A stretch of 59,266 bases of DNA from UBA11222 sp030652895 (GTDB lineage: Bacteria; Pseudomonadota; Alphaproteobacteria; UBA11222): contig JBBQCS010000009.1 of NCBI GenBank assembly GCA_038318895.1, positions 1-59,266 of the forward strand, in the 5' to 3' direction. A model generated the notes under the pieces. The model worked only from the letters and a program-made list of their open reading frames with translations. It was not told the DNA's origin and did no database searches. Below, piece after piece: positions 42,530 through 52,625 of this stretch. The position numbers were made by a program, and so were the translations under genes. Every line of letters starts with the position of its first letter. Within the stretch, counting starts at the first letter, position 1.

Positions 42530-43939
42530 GTGGAAGATTCGGCCTCCACAGAACAGCGAGCGGATACCGACGCGCCGGGCGCCACCGGCGCAGAGCAACT
42601 GCATGCATTGAATCCGGCCTTCATTGAAAAAGTCATGAATGCCGTGGACGCTGGCGACAAACCCGCCGTGCTTGAGCTGATTGAACCGCTGCACGCCGCC
42701 GATATGGGCGATCTGCTCGGCCTGTTGCGTGGCAAGCAACGGCGTAAACTGCTTGATCTCTTGGGGCCGCAGCTTAACCCCGAAGTGCTGCCTGAACTGG
42801 ATGAGCCCCTGCGCGATCGTGTTGTCGCCGCCATGTCGAACGAAGCCCTGGCGGCGGCTGTCGCGGCGCTGGAGACCGATGACTCCGTCTATCTTCTGGA
42901 AAATCTCACCGAGCAGCGCAAAACGGAGATTTTAAACCTTTTACCCCGTATCGAACGGGCGCACGTCGAAAAGGGCCTAAGCTATCCCGAGGACACGGCC
43001 GGACGTCTGATGCGTTCCGAGCTTGTCGCCGTACCGCATTACTGGACGGTTGGTCATACCATCGACTATATGCGCTCGGTCGATGATCTGCCCGACGAGT
43101 TCTATGAAATATTTATTGTCGATCCGTCATTTCATCTGGTTGGCACGGTATCCCTGAGCCGGGTGGCGCGCACCCGGCGTCATATTGCGATGCGCGATAT
43201 CATGGAGAGCGAGCAGACATTAATTCCCGTCACGATGGATCAGGAAGAAGTCGCTTATCTGTTCAACCAGTATAATCTGATTTCCGCCGCCGTCGTGGAT
43301 GAAAACGAACGCCTTGTGGGCGTCATTACCGTTGACGATGTTGTCGATGTTATTGGCGAGGAGGCCGAGGAGGACATACTCCGGCTTGGCGGCGTCGCGG
43401 AGACTGACCCGACGGATTCCGTTGTCGTCACAACCCGGCGGCGCTTTCCGTGGCTGCTGGTCAATCTTATAACGGCAATTCTGGCGTCATTGGTCATCGC
43501 GCAGTTTGAAGCGACTATACAGGAACTTGTCGCCCTCGCGGTACTGATGCCGATTGTCGCCAGCATGGGAGGCAATGCAGGCACCCAGACCCTGACCGTC
43601 GCAGTGCGCGCAATTGCAACCAAAGAGCTGAACGCGACCAATGCCGCGCGTATCATTCTGAGAGAGGTTTTCGTCGCCGGATATAATGGTGTGCTGTTCG
43701 CGCTGATCATGGGAGTGGCCGGTGGCTGGTGGGCCGATAGTTTTGCAATCGGAGCGGTGCTGGCGGCCGCCATGTTAATTAATCTTCTGGCGGCGGGGAT
43801 TGCGGGCGTGCTTGCGCCGCTTGCGCTTGAGAGGTTAAAAATTGATCCTGCCATGGCCTCCGGGGTCATGGTAACGACGGTAACAGATGTGGTAGGCTTT
43901 CTGTCATTCCTTGGCTTGGCGTCGCTGTTATTATTCTAG
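42530..43939 (+). CDS. mgtE: Magnesium transporter MgtE
   Basis: This 469-residue protein has an N-terminal helical domain (ADMGDLLGLLRGKQRRKLLDLL), two CBS motifs (about 140-260) ending in LVGVITVDDVVDVIGEEAEED, and a C-terminal five-helix pore with PIVASMGGNAGTQTLTVAVRA. MgtE gates Mg2+ uptake by cytoplasmic Mg2+ bound to the N and CBS domains. I chose GTG 42530, which has AAGGAG 6 nt upstream; a longer frame from 42425 would begin just after tRNA-Leu without a ribosome site. Confidence 0.95.
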   Translation: MEDSASTEQRADTDAPGATGAEQLHALNPAFIEKVMNAVDAGDKPAVLELIEPLHAADMGDLLGLLRGKQRRKLLDLLGPQLNPEVLPELDEPLRDRVVAAMSNEALAAAVAALETDDSVYLLENLTEQRKTEILNLLPRIERAHVEKGLSYPEDTAGRLMRSELVAVPHYWTVGHTIDYMRSVDDLPDEFYEIFIVDPSFHLVGTVSLSRVARTRRHIAMRDIMESEQTLIPVTMDQEEVAYLFNQYNLISAAVVDENERLVGVITVDDVVDVIGEEAEEDILRLGGVAETDPTDSVVVTTRRRFPWLLVNLITAILASLVIAQFEATIQELVALAVLMPIVASMGGNAGTQTLTVAVRAIATKELNATNAARIILREVFVAGYNGVLFALIMGVAGGWWADSFAIGAVLAAAMLINLLAAGIAGVLAPLALERLKIDPAMASGVMVTTVTDVVGFLSFLGLASLLLF

Positions 43940-43968
43940 CGGGGCATTTTACTGATCGGGATTATGCT

Positions 43969-45141
43969 ATGCTTTCCAATCGTTTGCCGCCATTCGACTT
44001 TGACCTTGGCGAAACCGCCGACATGCTGCGCGACAGTGTGTCTGCATTTACCGCCGCCGCCATCGCGCCACGCGCCGCAGAAATTGACCGCAGCAATGAA
44101 TTTCCCCGTGATCTGTGGCCGCACCTGGGGGAGCTTGGCCTGCTTGGCATCACGGTTGAGGAAGAATATGGCGGCGCGGGCATGGGGTATTTGCACCATG
44201 TGGTGGCGATGGAGGAAATCAGCCGTGGCTCGGCCAGTGTCGGCCTGTCCTACGGGGCGCACTCCAATTTATGCGTCAATCAGATCCGCCGCGTTGGCAG
44301 CGATGCGCAAAAGCGAAAATACCTCCCAGGACTGATGAGCGGCGCACATGTCGGCTCGCTTGCCATGAGCGAGCCCGAGGCCGGTTCCGATGTGGTTTCG
44401 ATGAAATTGCGCGCCGAAAAAAATGGGGATCGCTATGTTCTCAACGGCAGCAAATTCTGGATCACCAATGCGCCGGATGCCGATGTGCTGGTGGTGTATG
44501 GCAAAACCGATCCCAAAGCGGGACCGCGCGGCATAACCGCCTTTATCATCGAACGAGGCTTCAAGGGGTTTTCCACGGGGCCGAAACTAGACAAGCTTGG
44601 CATGCGCGGTTCCGGCACCTGTGAGTTGATTTTTCAGGATTGCGAAGTGCCCGAAGAAAATGTCATGGGCGGCGAAGGCAAGGGCGTCAATATTCTGATG
44701 AGCGGCCTTGACTATGAACGCGCGGTGCTGGCCGCTGGCTCACTGGGCATCATGCAGGCCTGCATGGATGTCGCCGTCCCCTACATTCACGAACGCAAAC
44801 AGTTTGGCCAGCCCATCGGCACGTTCCAGCTGATGCAAGGCAAGCTTGCCGACATGTATACGACCATGAATGCGACACGCGCGTATGTGTATGCGGTGGC
44901 GAAAGCGTGCGATCGTGGTGGTCCGACCCGCAAGGACGCCGCGGGGGCAATCCTCTATGCCGCGGAAAAAGCCACCTGGATGGCGCTGGAGACCATCCAG
45001 GTTCTTGGCGGCAACGGATATATCAATGATTATCCGGCAGGGCGGCTGCTGCGTGACGCGAAGCTGTATGAGATCGGTGCCGGCACAAGCGAAATTCGCA
45101 GATGGCTTATCGGCCGCGAACTATTTGATGAAACGGCTTAA
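43969..45141 (+). CDS. ivd: Isovaleryl-CoA dehydrogenase
   Basis: This 390-residue acyl-CoA dehydrogenase oxidises isovaleryl-CoA in leucine breakdown. FAD and substrate segments are SLAMSEPEAGSDVVSM and KFWITNAPDADVLVVYGKTD. The catalytic Glu sits in GLDYERAVL (Glu250), the helix G position found in isovaleryl-CoA dehydrogenase and not in other family members. The C-terminus has QVLGGNGYINDYPAGRLLRDAKLYEIGAGTSEI. The usual MCC carboxylase partner genes are not in the window. Confidence 0.95.
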   Translation: MLSNRLPPFDFDLGETADMLRDSVSAFTAAAIAPRAAEIDRSNEFPRDLWPHLGELGLLGITVEEEYGGAGMGYLHHVVAMEEISRGSASVGLSYGAHSNLCVNQIRRVGSDAQKRKYLPGLMSGAHVGSLAMSEPEAGSDVVSMKLRAEKNGDRYVLNGSKFWITNAPDADVLVVYGKTDPKAGPRGITAFIIERGFKGFSTGPKLDKLGMRGSGTCELIFQDCEVPEENVMGGEGKGVNILMSGLDYERAVLAAGSLGIMQACMDVAVPYIHERKQFGQPIGTFQLMQGKLADMYTTMNATRAYVYAVAKACDRGGPTRKDAAGAILYAAEKATWMALETIQVLGGNGYINDYPAGRLLRDAKLYEIGAGTSEIRRWLIGRELFDETA

Positions 45142-45158
45142 CAGACAGGGGTGCCGCC

Positions 45159-46529
45159 ATGAAATGGAATGTACACAAACGGCTGTTTGCTTCCGCTGTT
45201 TTGGGTTTCGTTTGTTTGCTGGGGTTATTCGGCGGCATAACTACTGTTGCACAGACAGCGGATCCGGAACGCGCAGCGCGGATCCGTGATCAGATCGGGG
45301 CAACGGGTACGAGGATGGTGAACGAAGCTGACCTCATATCTCTGCGCACCGATCTCAATAATGCGATGGAAGCCATCGTGTCACGGATTGACGTTCTCGA
45401 AAAAGACATGGTTGACATGAAATCCCGAATACGGGTTTTGGATGCGAGAACAACGCCCACCGGAGCCACCATTTCAGTCCCGGTCTCACCTGGCGTTTCC
45501 TCCGCTCCTTCGCAATCCGCTTCGTCATCTTCTGGTTCTAAAGCCAACACAATCAAAACGAATGTTTCCGTGTGCGTAAGTGGCTGCGATGCCGCGAAAT
45601 TTTCTGATGCCGTAGCACTTGTGGCGGAAGGCGGCACTATTACGGTCGAGCCCGGTGTCTATTTTGATTGCATCAAAATTCATAAATCAATGAAACTGGT
45701 GGGGAAGATTGGCAAGGATGGAAGCCGTGCTCACCTAAAAAAAATTGCCTGTAGTGGAAAAGGCGCCATCGATCTGGAAGCGCCGGATGTTACGATTCAG
45801 GGGTTGAAAATCAGCGACATTAGTGTCCCCGACAGAAATGGCGCATGCATCCGCATTGGTCCAAAAAGCGAAAAGATATTTATCCGGGACGTTATATGCC
45901 AAAACAGCGAAAATGGTCTATTGGGGGCGCCCAACAATCAAAATGGAATTCTGACGATCGAAGATTCCACTTTTGAGGGTAACGGCAGGGACGGACGGGC
46001 GCATGACATCTACGTAAACGGGGGCAAAGAGGCGATTTTCCGCAATGTCAAAATCCTGTCTGCAAATAATGGCCATCTGTTAAAAACCGGCGCCCCGTCC
46101 ACGCTGGTTGAAAACAGCATCATTGCCGCGCTGGGGGGCAATTCCGGGGCCGCCATCAACGCCTATGGCGGAGGTAAGCTAACCGTCAGAAACAGTGTGC
46201 TTCAGCTTGGACCCAATGCGCAAAATCACAATTTCATAGCCTATGCAGATGAACCAAACCGTATCGTTCCAGGAAGCGAGCATGCGATATTGTTTGAAAA
46301 CAACTGGTTCATTTATGACGACGCCAACCGCTGCTGCCGCTGGATTTTCAACAAGTTAACCAATATCCTCGGTGAAACCACTTTCAGAAACAATAAATTC
46401 GTCGGGCGGATCGACCCGAACAACCCCGCTGTCGATATGCGTCCTAACAAGGAGTATGCGGATCGTGATAAGGCCGGACTGCGTAAGTATGACGGCACGA
46501 TCGATTCCATGCCAACACCCGGAAGCTGA
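45159..46529 (+). CDS. Exported right-handed beta-helix protein with N-terminal coiled-coil
   Basis: This 456-residue protein has a signal peptide (LFASAVLGFVCLLGLFGGITTVAQTA) and a coiled-coil of about 60 residues (EADLISLRTDLNNAMEAIVSRIDVLEKDMVDMKSRI). A Ser/Thr/Pro linker (about 100-130) precedes a parallel beta-helix with repeated turns such as GTITVEPGVYFDCIKI, VTIQGLKISDI and GILTIEDSTFEGNG. Similar folds occur in pectate lyases and polysaccharide-binding proteins, but no catalytic set is evident. Four cysteines in the front half (CVSGCDA, DCIK, IACSG) may form disulfides. AGGGGT lies upstream. A role in surface glycan binding is a guess. Confidence 0.7.
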   Translation: MKWNVHKRLFASAVLGFVCLLGLFGGITTVAQTADPERAARIRDQIGATGTRMVNEADLISLRTDLNNAMEAIVSRIDVLEKDMVDMKSRIRVLDARTTPTGATISVPVSPGVSSAPSQSASSSSGSKANTIKTNVSVCVSGCDAAKFSDAVALVAEGGTITVEPGVYFDCIKIHKSMKLVGKIGKDGSRAHLKKIACSGKGAIDLEAPDVTIQGLKISDISVPDRNGACIRIGPKSEKIFIRDVICQNSENGLLGAPNNQNGILTIEDSTFEGNGRDGRAHDIYVNGGKEAIFRNVKILSANNGHLLKTGAPSTLVENSIIAALGGNSGAAINAYGGGKLTVRNSVLQLGPNAQNHNFIAYADEPNRIVPGSEHAILFENNWFIYDDANRCCRWIFNKLTNILGETTFRNNKFVGRIDPNNPAVDMRPNKEYADRDKAGLRKYDGTIDSMPTPGS

Positions 46530-46640
46530 TTGCAGACGCAATATATCCTATGTACATACTGCGATTTCGTTGATGACGAACCGCCGTCAGCACTGAAAAT
46601 TTTTGCACGGCATACTGCCGTACCAGTGCCGCTATTCGGT

Positions 46641-47429
46641 TTAGCGTGCGGTCAGAGGCGCCATGTTCAGATGCATTCCCGCGTCTGTGATCAGGGTTTC
46701 GCCCGTGATATGCTCGGCCCCTTCAGCGCAAAAGAACACAACGGAATCAGCGATGTCGTCGGGCGTCCCGGCGCGCTTCAGCGGCGTGATCTTGCGCTGC
46801 GTGTCCAGCATGCCCTGATACCCCTCCGCATCCAGACGATCAGAGAACCAGCGCGTGCCGATAAAGCCCGGACATACCGCATTGACGCGAATTTCCGGGG
46901 CCAAGGCCCGCGCCAGAGACAGGGTCATTGTGTTTAGCGCGCCTTTGGAAGCGGCGTAAGCAATCGAACTGCCAATGCCAACAACTGCGGCGATGGATGA
47001 CACATTTACGATAGCGCCCTTGCCCGCAGCTTTCATGGCCGGCGCAACAGCGCGGGTCATCTGGTACGGGCCAACAACATTAAGTCCATAAATATAGTGA
47101 AAATCATCCCCCGAAAGGGCATCCAGGTTTCTGTGATCGGCAAACACCGAGGTGCCCGCATTATTCACCAGAATGTCGATACGACCCCATTTAGCCATCG
47201 TCTCGGCAGCAAGGCGCCGGCAATCCGCGTCATCGGCGATATTGGCCTTTACATTCAGCGTTTCCACGCCGTGCGCCGCGCATTCGGCCGCTACTTCGTT
47301 CGCTTCTTTTTCGCTTTTGGAATAGTTGATCACCACATTGACCCCGCGCGCCGCAAGCTTTACCGCAACCGCTGCGCCGAGTCCCATCGCCGATCCGGTA
47401 ATGATCGCGACCTTACCTTTGATGTCCAT
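46641..47429 (-). CDS. SDR family NAD(P)-dependent oxidoreductase
   Basis: This 262-residue classical short-chain dehydrogenase has the cofactor motif TGSAMGLGAAVA (about 11-22), NNAG in DILVNNAGTS, the catalytic Ser in NVSSIAAVVG and YAASK with the catalytic Tyr and Lys. The C-terminal segment VRVNAVCPGF-like (IRVNAVCPGFIGTRWF) and GETLITDAG are typical. It resembles 3-oxoacyl-ACP reductases and 3-hydroxyacyl dehydrogenases; the substrate is unknown. Confidence 0.92.
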   Translation of the reverse strand: MDIKGKVAIITGSAMGLGAAVAVKLAARGVNVVINYSKSEKEANEVAAECAAHGVETLNVKANIADDADCRRLAAETMAKWGRIDILVNNAGTSVFADHRNLDALSGDDFHYIYGLNVVGPYQMTRAVAPAMKAAGKGAIVNVSSIAAVVGIGSSIAYAASKGALNTMTLSLARALAPEIRVNAVCPGFIGTRWFSDRLDAEGYQGMLDTQRKITPLKRAGTPDDIADSVVFFCAEGAEHITGETLITDAGMHLNMAPLTAR

Positions 47430-47489
47430 TTTTCACACGGCCTCATACTGGATTATTATGAAGCGATGATGCGTCAATACGGGAACAAA

Positions 47490-48764
47490 TTACAAGGGAA
47501 CATCAAAATATTGCAGATGCCAGCGCATTTCTTCGGCATCCATCGGATAATCCACTCCGTTGCGGGCGAGCACTAAATCCGGGCGCGGTACGTGGCCCGT
47601 CGTTTTCTGCACCTCAAGCGCCGTTCGCATCGAAAGGCCTGCTTTCCAGACCAGCGCGGTAATGGCCTTGCCACTGCGCGCCTCGATAATCCGCCGGACC
47701 AATAATTCTGGAATTCCCGATTTCAGGGCCAGCGCTTGCATGACAAATTCGCTTCGATTTGCGGTTGCCGCGGCGGCAATATCAGCATCTTCCAGCTGGC
47801 CAGCGTCGAACGCTTCGCGCGCACTCAACCCGGTTGGCGGCCCATCTCGTTCCGACAGCGAATCCTCGGTATCAATGCGTTCACGAATCGATTTCTTCAA
47901 AATATCTTCTGTTTCCCGGTCAAGATTTAGATCATCGCGCTCCAGGAGAATACTTAACAGCGATGAGGCGACGAAGCCCGCGACGCGTCGCACCGCGCGC
48001 AATGGAAGTTCAGGCCGCATCACAATCGGCTTGTGCCAGCGGTGAATATCTTCCGCCTGGTCGATAATGGCGTCCAGAGTTTCTTCCCGGATCTGCGCAT
48101 TCTTGTTCGCAAGCAACGACGCCACCGCAGATACATCAAGCGACGCAACGATGGCGTCCGCGACCGGTTCACTGACATGTACCCGTCGGGCTATTGGCGC
48201 CATCGCGCCATCGACAATGCCGCTGGCCATGATCTGCAACAAATCATCATCAGATAGAAGCGGCGAATACTCCAGAATAGGGGCGCGCACCACCTGCTCC
48301 AGATCTTTTGCCAACCGCAGCGCTATACGCTTAGGAACGTTATCCGAATGTTTGATTTCCTCAGCAACGATCTGACGCACACGTGGCAAATGATCATCGG
48401 CCAATTTTTCCAGTATGGCTTCCATCTGCTCGCGCAGCTTGACCTGAGCATCGTGCGGAAGTCCTGGAATGAGGCGGGAAATTTTACGCGCCAGTTCGCA
48501 ACGCACCTCATCGTCCTTGTCGTCCGTCAGTAATTCATCCGCTTGCACGGGCGTATGCGGGTTCCAGGCCACCTTGCGCCGCACATTTGGGGATTCATCG
48601 CCGGCAAGGTAATAAAGCATTTCAGGTGGCGAATCGGAACGGCCAGCGAGTTCTGTCCGCTGGGCCAGCTGATTTTTCTCAAGCGCCGCGCGCGCATCTT
48701 CATATTCAAGGTTATGAGGAAGTTTGCGGCCAATCGGCAGATGGCTGAGCAGTTTTTTTAGCAT
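47490..48764 (-). CDS. DUF2336 domain protein
   Basis: This 424-residue protein is built of HEAT-like helices. It opens with EDARAALEKNQLAQRTELAGRSDSPPEMLYYLAGDESPNVRRKVAWN, a DUF2336 pattern, and later has DDLLQIMASGIVDGAMAPIARRVHVSEPVADAIVAS. The family is widespread in alphaproteobacteria and its function is unknown. It is encoded 29 nt downstream of a diguanylate cyclase, so a link to signalling is possible. Confidence 0.85.
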   Translation of the reverse strand: MLKKLLSHLPIGRKLPHNLEYEDARAALEKNQLAQRTELAGRSDSPPEMLYYLAGDESPNVRRKVAWNPHTPVQADELLTDDKDDEVRCELARKISRLIPGLPHDAQVKLREQMEAILEKLADDHLPRVRQIVAEEIKHSDNVPKRIALRLAKDLEQVVRAPILEYSPLLSDDDLLQIMASGIVDGAMAPIARRVHVSEPVADAIVASLDVSAVASLLANKNAQIREETLDAIIDQAEDIHRWHKPIVMRPELPLRAVRRVAGFVASSLLSILLERDDLNLDRETEDILKKSIRERIDTEDSLSERDGPPTGLSAREAFDAGQLEDADIAAAATANRSEFVMQALALKSGIPELLVRRIIEARSGKAITALVWKAGLSMRTALEVQKTTGHVPRPDLVLARNGVDYPMDAEEMRWHLQYFDVPL

Positions 48765-48793
48765 CGCTTCGTCCTTATCAATTAGCTGAACGC

Positions 48794-50623
48794 CTATTTC
48801 CCAAGGCTCACGCCTTCATAAGGCTCACGTCGGGCAATCATTAGCCCCCCTTTCCCCTGCCGTTTGACCTCGTACATCACTTCATCAGCGCGCTTGATCA
48901 GGTGCGGCAATTGTTCGCGAACGCCCGGATCGGCGATTGAAATACCAATGGAAAGGCCTAATTGCGGCATTTCTACATCGGCATCATCGCCTGCAAGCGT
49001 ATGCAGTAACTTTGTCTCCGCCATCAGATGCTTGGCTTTGGTTACGGCGCCGCTTACGTCAGTATCTTCCAGCCAGATGGCGAATTCGTCACCGCCAAGC
49101 CTGGCGCTAAGATCACCGATACGGCTATGGCCATGAAGGATATTCGCGAATTCCTTCAGTACGCGATCCCCTGCCGCATGACCAAAGCGGTCATTCACCT
49201 GTTTAAAGTTGTCGAGATCAATATACAGTAGTGCCCCGGTATGGCCGCTACGGTAAAGGTGCGCATGGCGGTGATGCAGATCCTCCATGAAGGCACGCCG
49301 GTTCAATAAACCGGTCAATTCATCCGTGCACGACAGTTCGCTCAGACGGCGCATCTGGGTGTCATGAGCGATCGCAATGCCTACATGACTGGCAACCGAT
49401 TCAGCCAAAGAACAGACCGGCGCGCCAGGATACGCATGATGGGGTATTACAGGCGGGATCGGATTTTCGGGAAACAGCAACCAGATGGCGCCATTTCGCC
49501 TACCGCCATGGGTTGTGAACACCACCTGATGCTGCCGGCCACCTTCGTTAAAATTGATCTGCCGATCGCCATTCCCAGCACAGTCTGCGCTGCCTTCCAA
49601 GCCAAGACGAATTATATCGGGAATCTCCAGACCGCTGATGTTTGGACAGGAAACTCCAAGTTCGCGGACACGCGGAGTAGTATCCTGAGTCAGAATTGCG
49701 CAGTGAACTGCACCCGCCTCTCTAAGCAGAATATCCGCAGCGTCGCAAAAGGCGTCTTCCGGATTCAGTGTGCGGTGCGTGGCGTCGACAATAGCGCGGA
49801 CAAGGGTTTCGCGCCGGCGCATAAACTCCAGCGCTCGCTGATGCAGTTTGGCCTCGGTAATATCAGAGCTTACGCCGCGCGCGCCACGCCACTGATTATT
49901 TTTGGCATACACGGGTAATGCATCAACACGGCAATAACGGATTTCACCCTTGGCGTCACGCACGGCAATTTCAATGTTTTCGACGGGCATACGGGCAATG
50001 AACGGATTCACATCAGACGAATCCGTAGATTGATCCAGCAGGTCCTGGCTGCGGCGCCCGTTTAACGCCTTCGCGCTATACCCCAGCGCTCCTTTCGCGC
50101 TGACAAATGTGAAGGCGCCATTTTCGTCCGTCTGCCACGAAAAATCTGATGAACAGCGGGACAGGTCGCGATAGAGATCGCGCGACTCGATCAACGCGTT
50201 GCGCATGGCGTATTCTGCGCTGGCGTCGCGTCCAAGAATCATAACCCGGCGCTGATCTGAGGATTGATTTGCAGACGAAAGCGCCATTGCCGTCAAGTAA
50301 TACAGGGCCTGCGCCTCACCCGTTGCGGGGATGGCCGGAAGAAAGATTTGTCCGACCGCCGGCCGGCCGGTTACGGCGACGCCTGCTACCAGAATACGTA
50401 TTTCCTGTCCGGCGCCGTCAGCCATCGCCCTGATCAACCGGGATGCCGCATCATTGGCGGCCAAAACCTTGTCCCCCGCGCCAAACAGTATGCCGGGGCC
50501 TGGAAAGGCAGCAATTTCAGCCCAAGCGTCAATCTCATGAATTTCGCTTGTTGGCGTTGTCGTACCGGAACTTGCGAGACCGCGCCAGAAAGCCGCCGAC
50601 AGGACTCGGTCTTTACTGCTCAT
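48794..50623 (-). CDS. Diguanylate cyclase with PAS and GAF-like sensory regions
   Basis: This 609-residue cytoplasmic protein has a PAS domain (about 155-260, SRCSSDFSWQTDENGAFTFVS and RDAKGEIRYCRVDALPVYA) and a GAF-like region (about 280-420). A C-terminal GGDEF domain follows with the intact motif GGDEF at 510-514. The product-inhibition I-site R-x-x-D (RIGD) lies five residues before it, so the enzyme should make c-di-GMP and be feedback inhibited. No EAL domain is present. c-di-GMP often controls exopolysaccharide, which fits the XrtA-type locus 2 kb away. Confidence 0.93.
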   Translation of the reverse strand: MSSKDRVLSAAFWRGLASSGTTTPTSEIHEIDAWAEIAAFPGPGILFGAGDKVLAANDAASRLIRAMADGAGQEIRILVAGVAVTGRPAVGQIFLPAIPATGEAQALYYLTAMALSSANQSSDQRRVMILGRDASAEYAMRNALIESRDLYRDLSRCSSDFSWQTDENGAFTFVSAKGALGYSAKALNGRRSQDLLDQSTDSSDVNPFIARMPVENIEIAVRDAKGEIRYCRVDALPVYAKNNQWRGARGVSSDITEAKLHQRALEFMRRRETLVRAIVDATHRTLNPEDAFCDAADILLREAGAVHCAILTQDTTPRVRELGVSCPNISGLEIPDIIRLGLEGSADCAGNGDRQINFNEGGRQHQVVFTTHGGRRNGAIWLLFPENPIPPVIPHHAYPGAPVCSLAESVASHVGIAIAHDTQMRRLSELSCTDELTGLLNRRAFMEDLHHRHAHLYRSGHTGALLYIDLDNFKQVNDRFGHAAGDRVLKEFANILHGHSRIGDLSARLGGDEFAIWLEDTDVSGAVTKAKHLMAETKLLHTLAGDDADVEMPQLGLSIGISIADPGVREQLPHLIKRADEVMYEVKRQGKGGLMIARREPYEGVSLGK

Positions 50624-50744
50624 TTTTGACTAGAACTTTCATTGAGACTGCCTGTTTCGGGTAACCTCGCATATCCGGGTTAACGACTGATTACGTAATA
50701 AGTTTCTGGCACTTGACAGGTGCGTTACCAAAGGCAATGGTCGC

Positions 50745-51446
50745 ATGATGCATCAGCCAGAAGCTTCCAATAACTCCCATCGGCTACGGAATGCCGAAAC
50801 GTGGCTTTTTGACCTAGATAATACTTTGTACCCTGCCCATAGTGACCTGTTCGCGCAGATCGATCAGCGCATGGCGGCGTTTATCGGCAGCTATCTAGGT
50901 GTCAGTGTCGTGGAAGCCCGCACGGTGCAAAAAGCCTATTGGGCCAGCCATGGCACGACCCTCAACGGCCTCATGTCCGAACATCGCATGCCACCGGAAC
51001 CATTTCTGGAGTTCGTGCATGATATCGACGTCAGCGGACTGGCCTATGACCCGCGTCTCGACACTGCTTTGTCCAGGCTTCCGGGACGCAAGATCATATT
51101 TACGAACGGCACCGTGCGTCATGCGGAAAATGTGCTGCGCAGCCTGAAGTTAATGCATCACTTTGAAAATATTTTTGATATAGCCGCAACCGGGTATGTG
51201 CCAAAACCACATGCTGGCGCGTATCATCATGTGGTCACGTCCTCTGGTATACGGGCTGCGCACACGGTGATGGTGGACGATAGTGTCAAAAACCTGCTGC
51301 CGGCCTTTGAGTTGGGCATGACGACCATCTGGGCGTCCGGAAAACCGGAATGGAGCGGCCCGGATCCGCAACCAGACGCTGCGCATATTCATCATGTGAC
51401 CGATGACATTGGCGCATTCCTTGACACACTTTTCCCAGTCATGTGA
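50745..51446 (+). CDS. HAD-family pyrimidine 5'-nucleotidase (SDT1-like)
   Basis: This 233-residue HAD hydrolase has motif I DLDNTLYP (catalytic aspartates at about 23 and 25), motif II in KIIFTNGTVRHAE and motif IV VMVDDSVKNLLPA. The pattern WLFDLDNTLYPA and the GTTLNGLM segment match the pyrimidine 5'-nucleotidase branch. It removes phosphate from UMP or CMP. It starts a short unit with the YcgN-family gene 6 nt downstream. Confidence 0.9.
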   Translation: MMHQPEASNNSHRLRNAETWLFDLDNTLYPAHSDLFAQIDQRMAAFIGSYLGVSVVEARTVQKAYWASHGTTLNGLMSEHRMPPEPFLEFVHDIDVSGLAYDPRLDTALSRLPGRKIIFTNGTVRHAENVLRSLKLMHHFENIFDIAATGYVPKPHAGAYHHVVTSSGIRAAHTVMVDDSVKNLLPAFELGMTTIWASGKPEWSGPDPQPDAAHIHHVTDDIGAFLDTLFPVM

Positions 51447-51452
51447 ACGACG

Positions 51453-51899
51453 ATGAACACACAGTCATTTTGGCGGCACAAGTCCCTTGACGAGATGTCT
51501 TTCGAAGAATGGGAGGCCCTGTGTGATGGCTGCGGTAAATGCTGTCTGGTCAAGCTGGAAGACGAGGATACTGGAGAAATTCACTACACCGATGTCGCCT
51601 GTGAGTTGCTGGATGCGGGTAAATGCAGATGCACAGATTATCCCAGCCGGCAGAAACGGGTATCAAACTGCATGACCTTGACGCCAGAAAACATCAACGA
51701 CGTCAAACATTGGATGCCGTCAAGCTGCGCTTACCGGTTGCTTGCCGATAATAAACCATTGCCGCAATGGCATTATCTGGAATGCGGTGATCGTCAGGCA
51801 GTTCATAACGCAGGAAAATCGGTGCGGGACCGGTGCGTAAGCGAGACCGGGATTGAAATTGATGATCTGCCCGATCACATTGTGCGCTGGCCGCGCTAA
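51453..51899 (+). CDS. YcgN/UPF0260 cysteine-cluster protein
   Basis: This 148-residue protein carries conserved cysteines in CDGCGKCC, CELLDAGKCRCTDY and SNCMTL, the YcgN signature. The cluster (YkgJ/YcgN type) likely binds zinc or an Fe-S centre. The function is not established. The opening FWRHKSLDEMSFEEWEALCDGCGKCC is standard for the family. Confidence 0.95.
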   Translation: MNTQSFWRHKSLDEMSFEEWEALCDGCGKCCLVKLEDEDTGEIHYTDVACELLDAGKCRCTDYPSRQKRVSNCMTLTPENINDVKHWMPSSCAYRLLADNKPLPQWHYLECGDRQAVHNAGKSVRDRCVSETGIEIDDLPDHIVRWPR

Positions 51900-52034
51900 T
51901 ATTGTAGTCATCAATTTTATTGTCTAATTGCAGTATGATTCACCCAAACCGGGTACCAATCCAGAGTGATTCTTTTGCGAATAGCGCGGATTCTGCTAAG
52001 ATAGTGTGCATACCTGAGCGATGGTGATCCGGCC

Positions 52035-52625
52035 ATGTGGAAACTGTTTGGCGTTCTGGTGTTTTTTTTCCTGTCCGTTGGCGGCGCGCTGTTTGTGTGG
52101 CCGGACCAGCTTGCAGCCCAATGGAACGCATTAAAAACCTCGGCTGAACAACAAATACACGCCGAACTGGCCACTTTTGACCAGATTCTTTCGGGCAAAT
52201 TGAAGATTGGCGAAGTCCCCACGCCGCCTGGCAAAAACGCCCAACCTTCAATTTTGGTGGCACCCCCCGTTAGCAAACCGCCCGCCGGACAGCTAAAAAA
52301 CCAGGAAAAAACCAGGCCCTTGAAGGCCATTACGCCCCCGCTGATTGAACAAACCCGTACTGCGCCAAGCGTTCAACAAGCCGCACCCAGTACGCCAATG
52401 GCGCCAGCAGGAGGCACTCCAGAAGCGGCGCTAGGGGCAATCCTCAAGCATGAAACCAGAGAAAACCAGGCCAAAGAGGAAACTTTCTGGACCCAGGAAC
52501 GTATTCAGGAAGCACTTAAAAATGGCGCGCCAAAGTCCAGAAGCGCACCGTGTATCGCTTTTTGTGACAAAAATGACACCGCCACCGAGATTAACATGCC
52601 TAAAACCAACCCCGACGTCCCATAA
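52035..52625 (+). CDS. Membrane-anchored proline-rich hypothetical protein
   Basis: This 196-residue protein has an N-terminal membrane anchor (LFGVLVFFFLSVGGALFVW), then a short helix, a long Pro/Ala/Gln linker (about 60-135) and a charged C-terminus with CIAFC (about 173-177). No family is recognised. It lies between the housekeeping genes and the exopolysaccharide locus, on the same strand. Codon use looks like its neighbours, so I treat it as a real gene. Confidence 0.6.
   Translation: MWKLFGVLVFFFLSVGGALFVWPDQLAAQWNALKTSAEQQIHAELATFDQILSGKLKIGEVPTPPGKNAQPSILVAPPVSKPPAGQLKNQEKTRPLKAITPPLIEQTRTAPSVQQAAPSTPMAPAGGTPEAALGAILKHETRENQAKEETFWTQERIQEALKNGAPKSRSAPCIAFCDKNDTATEINMPKTNPDVP

Noticed and set aside
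50702..50720. Sigma-54-like TGGCAC before the HAD gene
   Set aside because: The -12 TTGC element is missing at the required distance.
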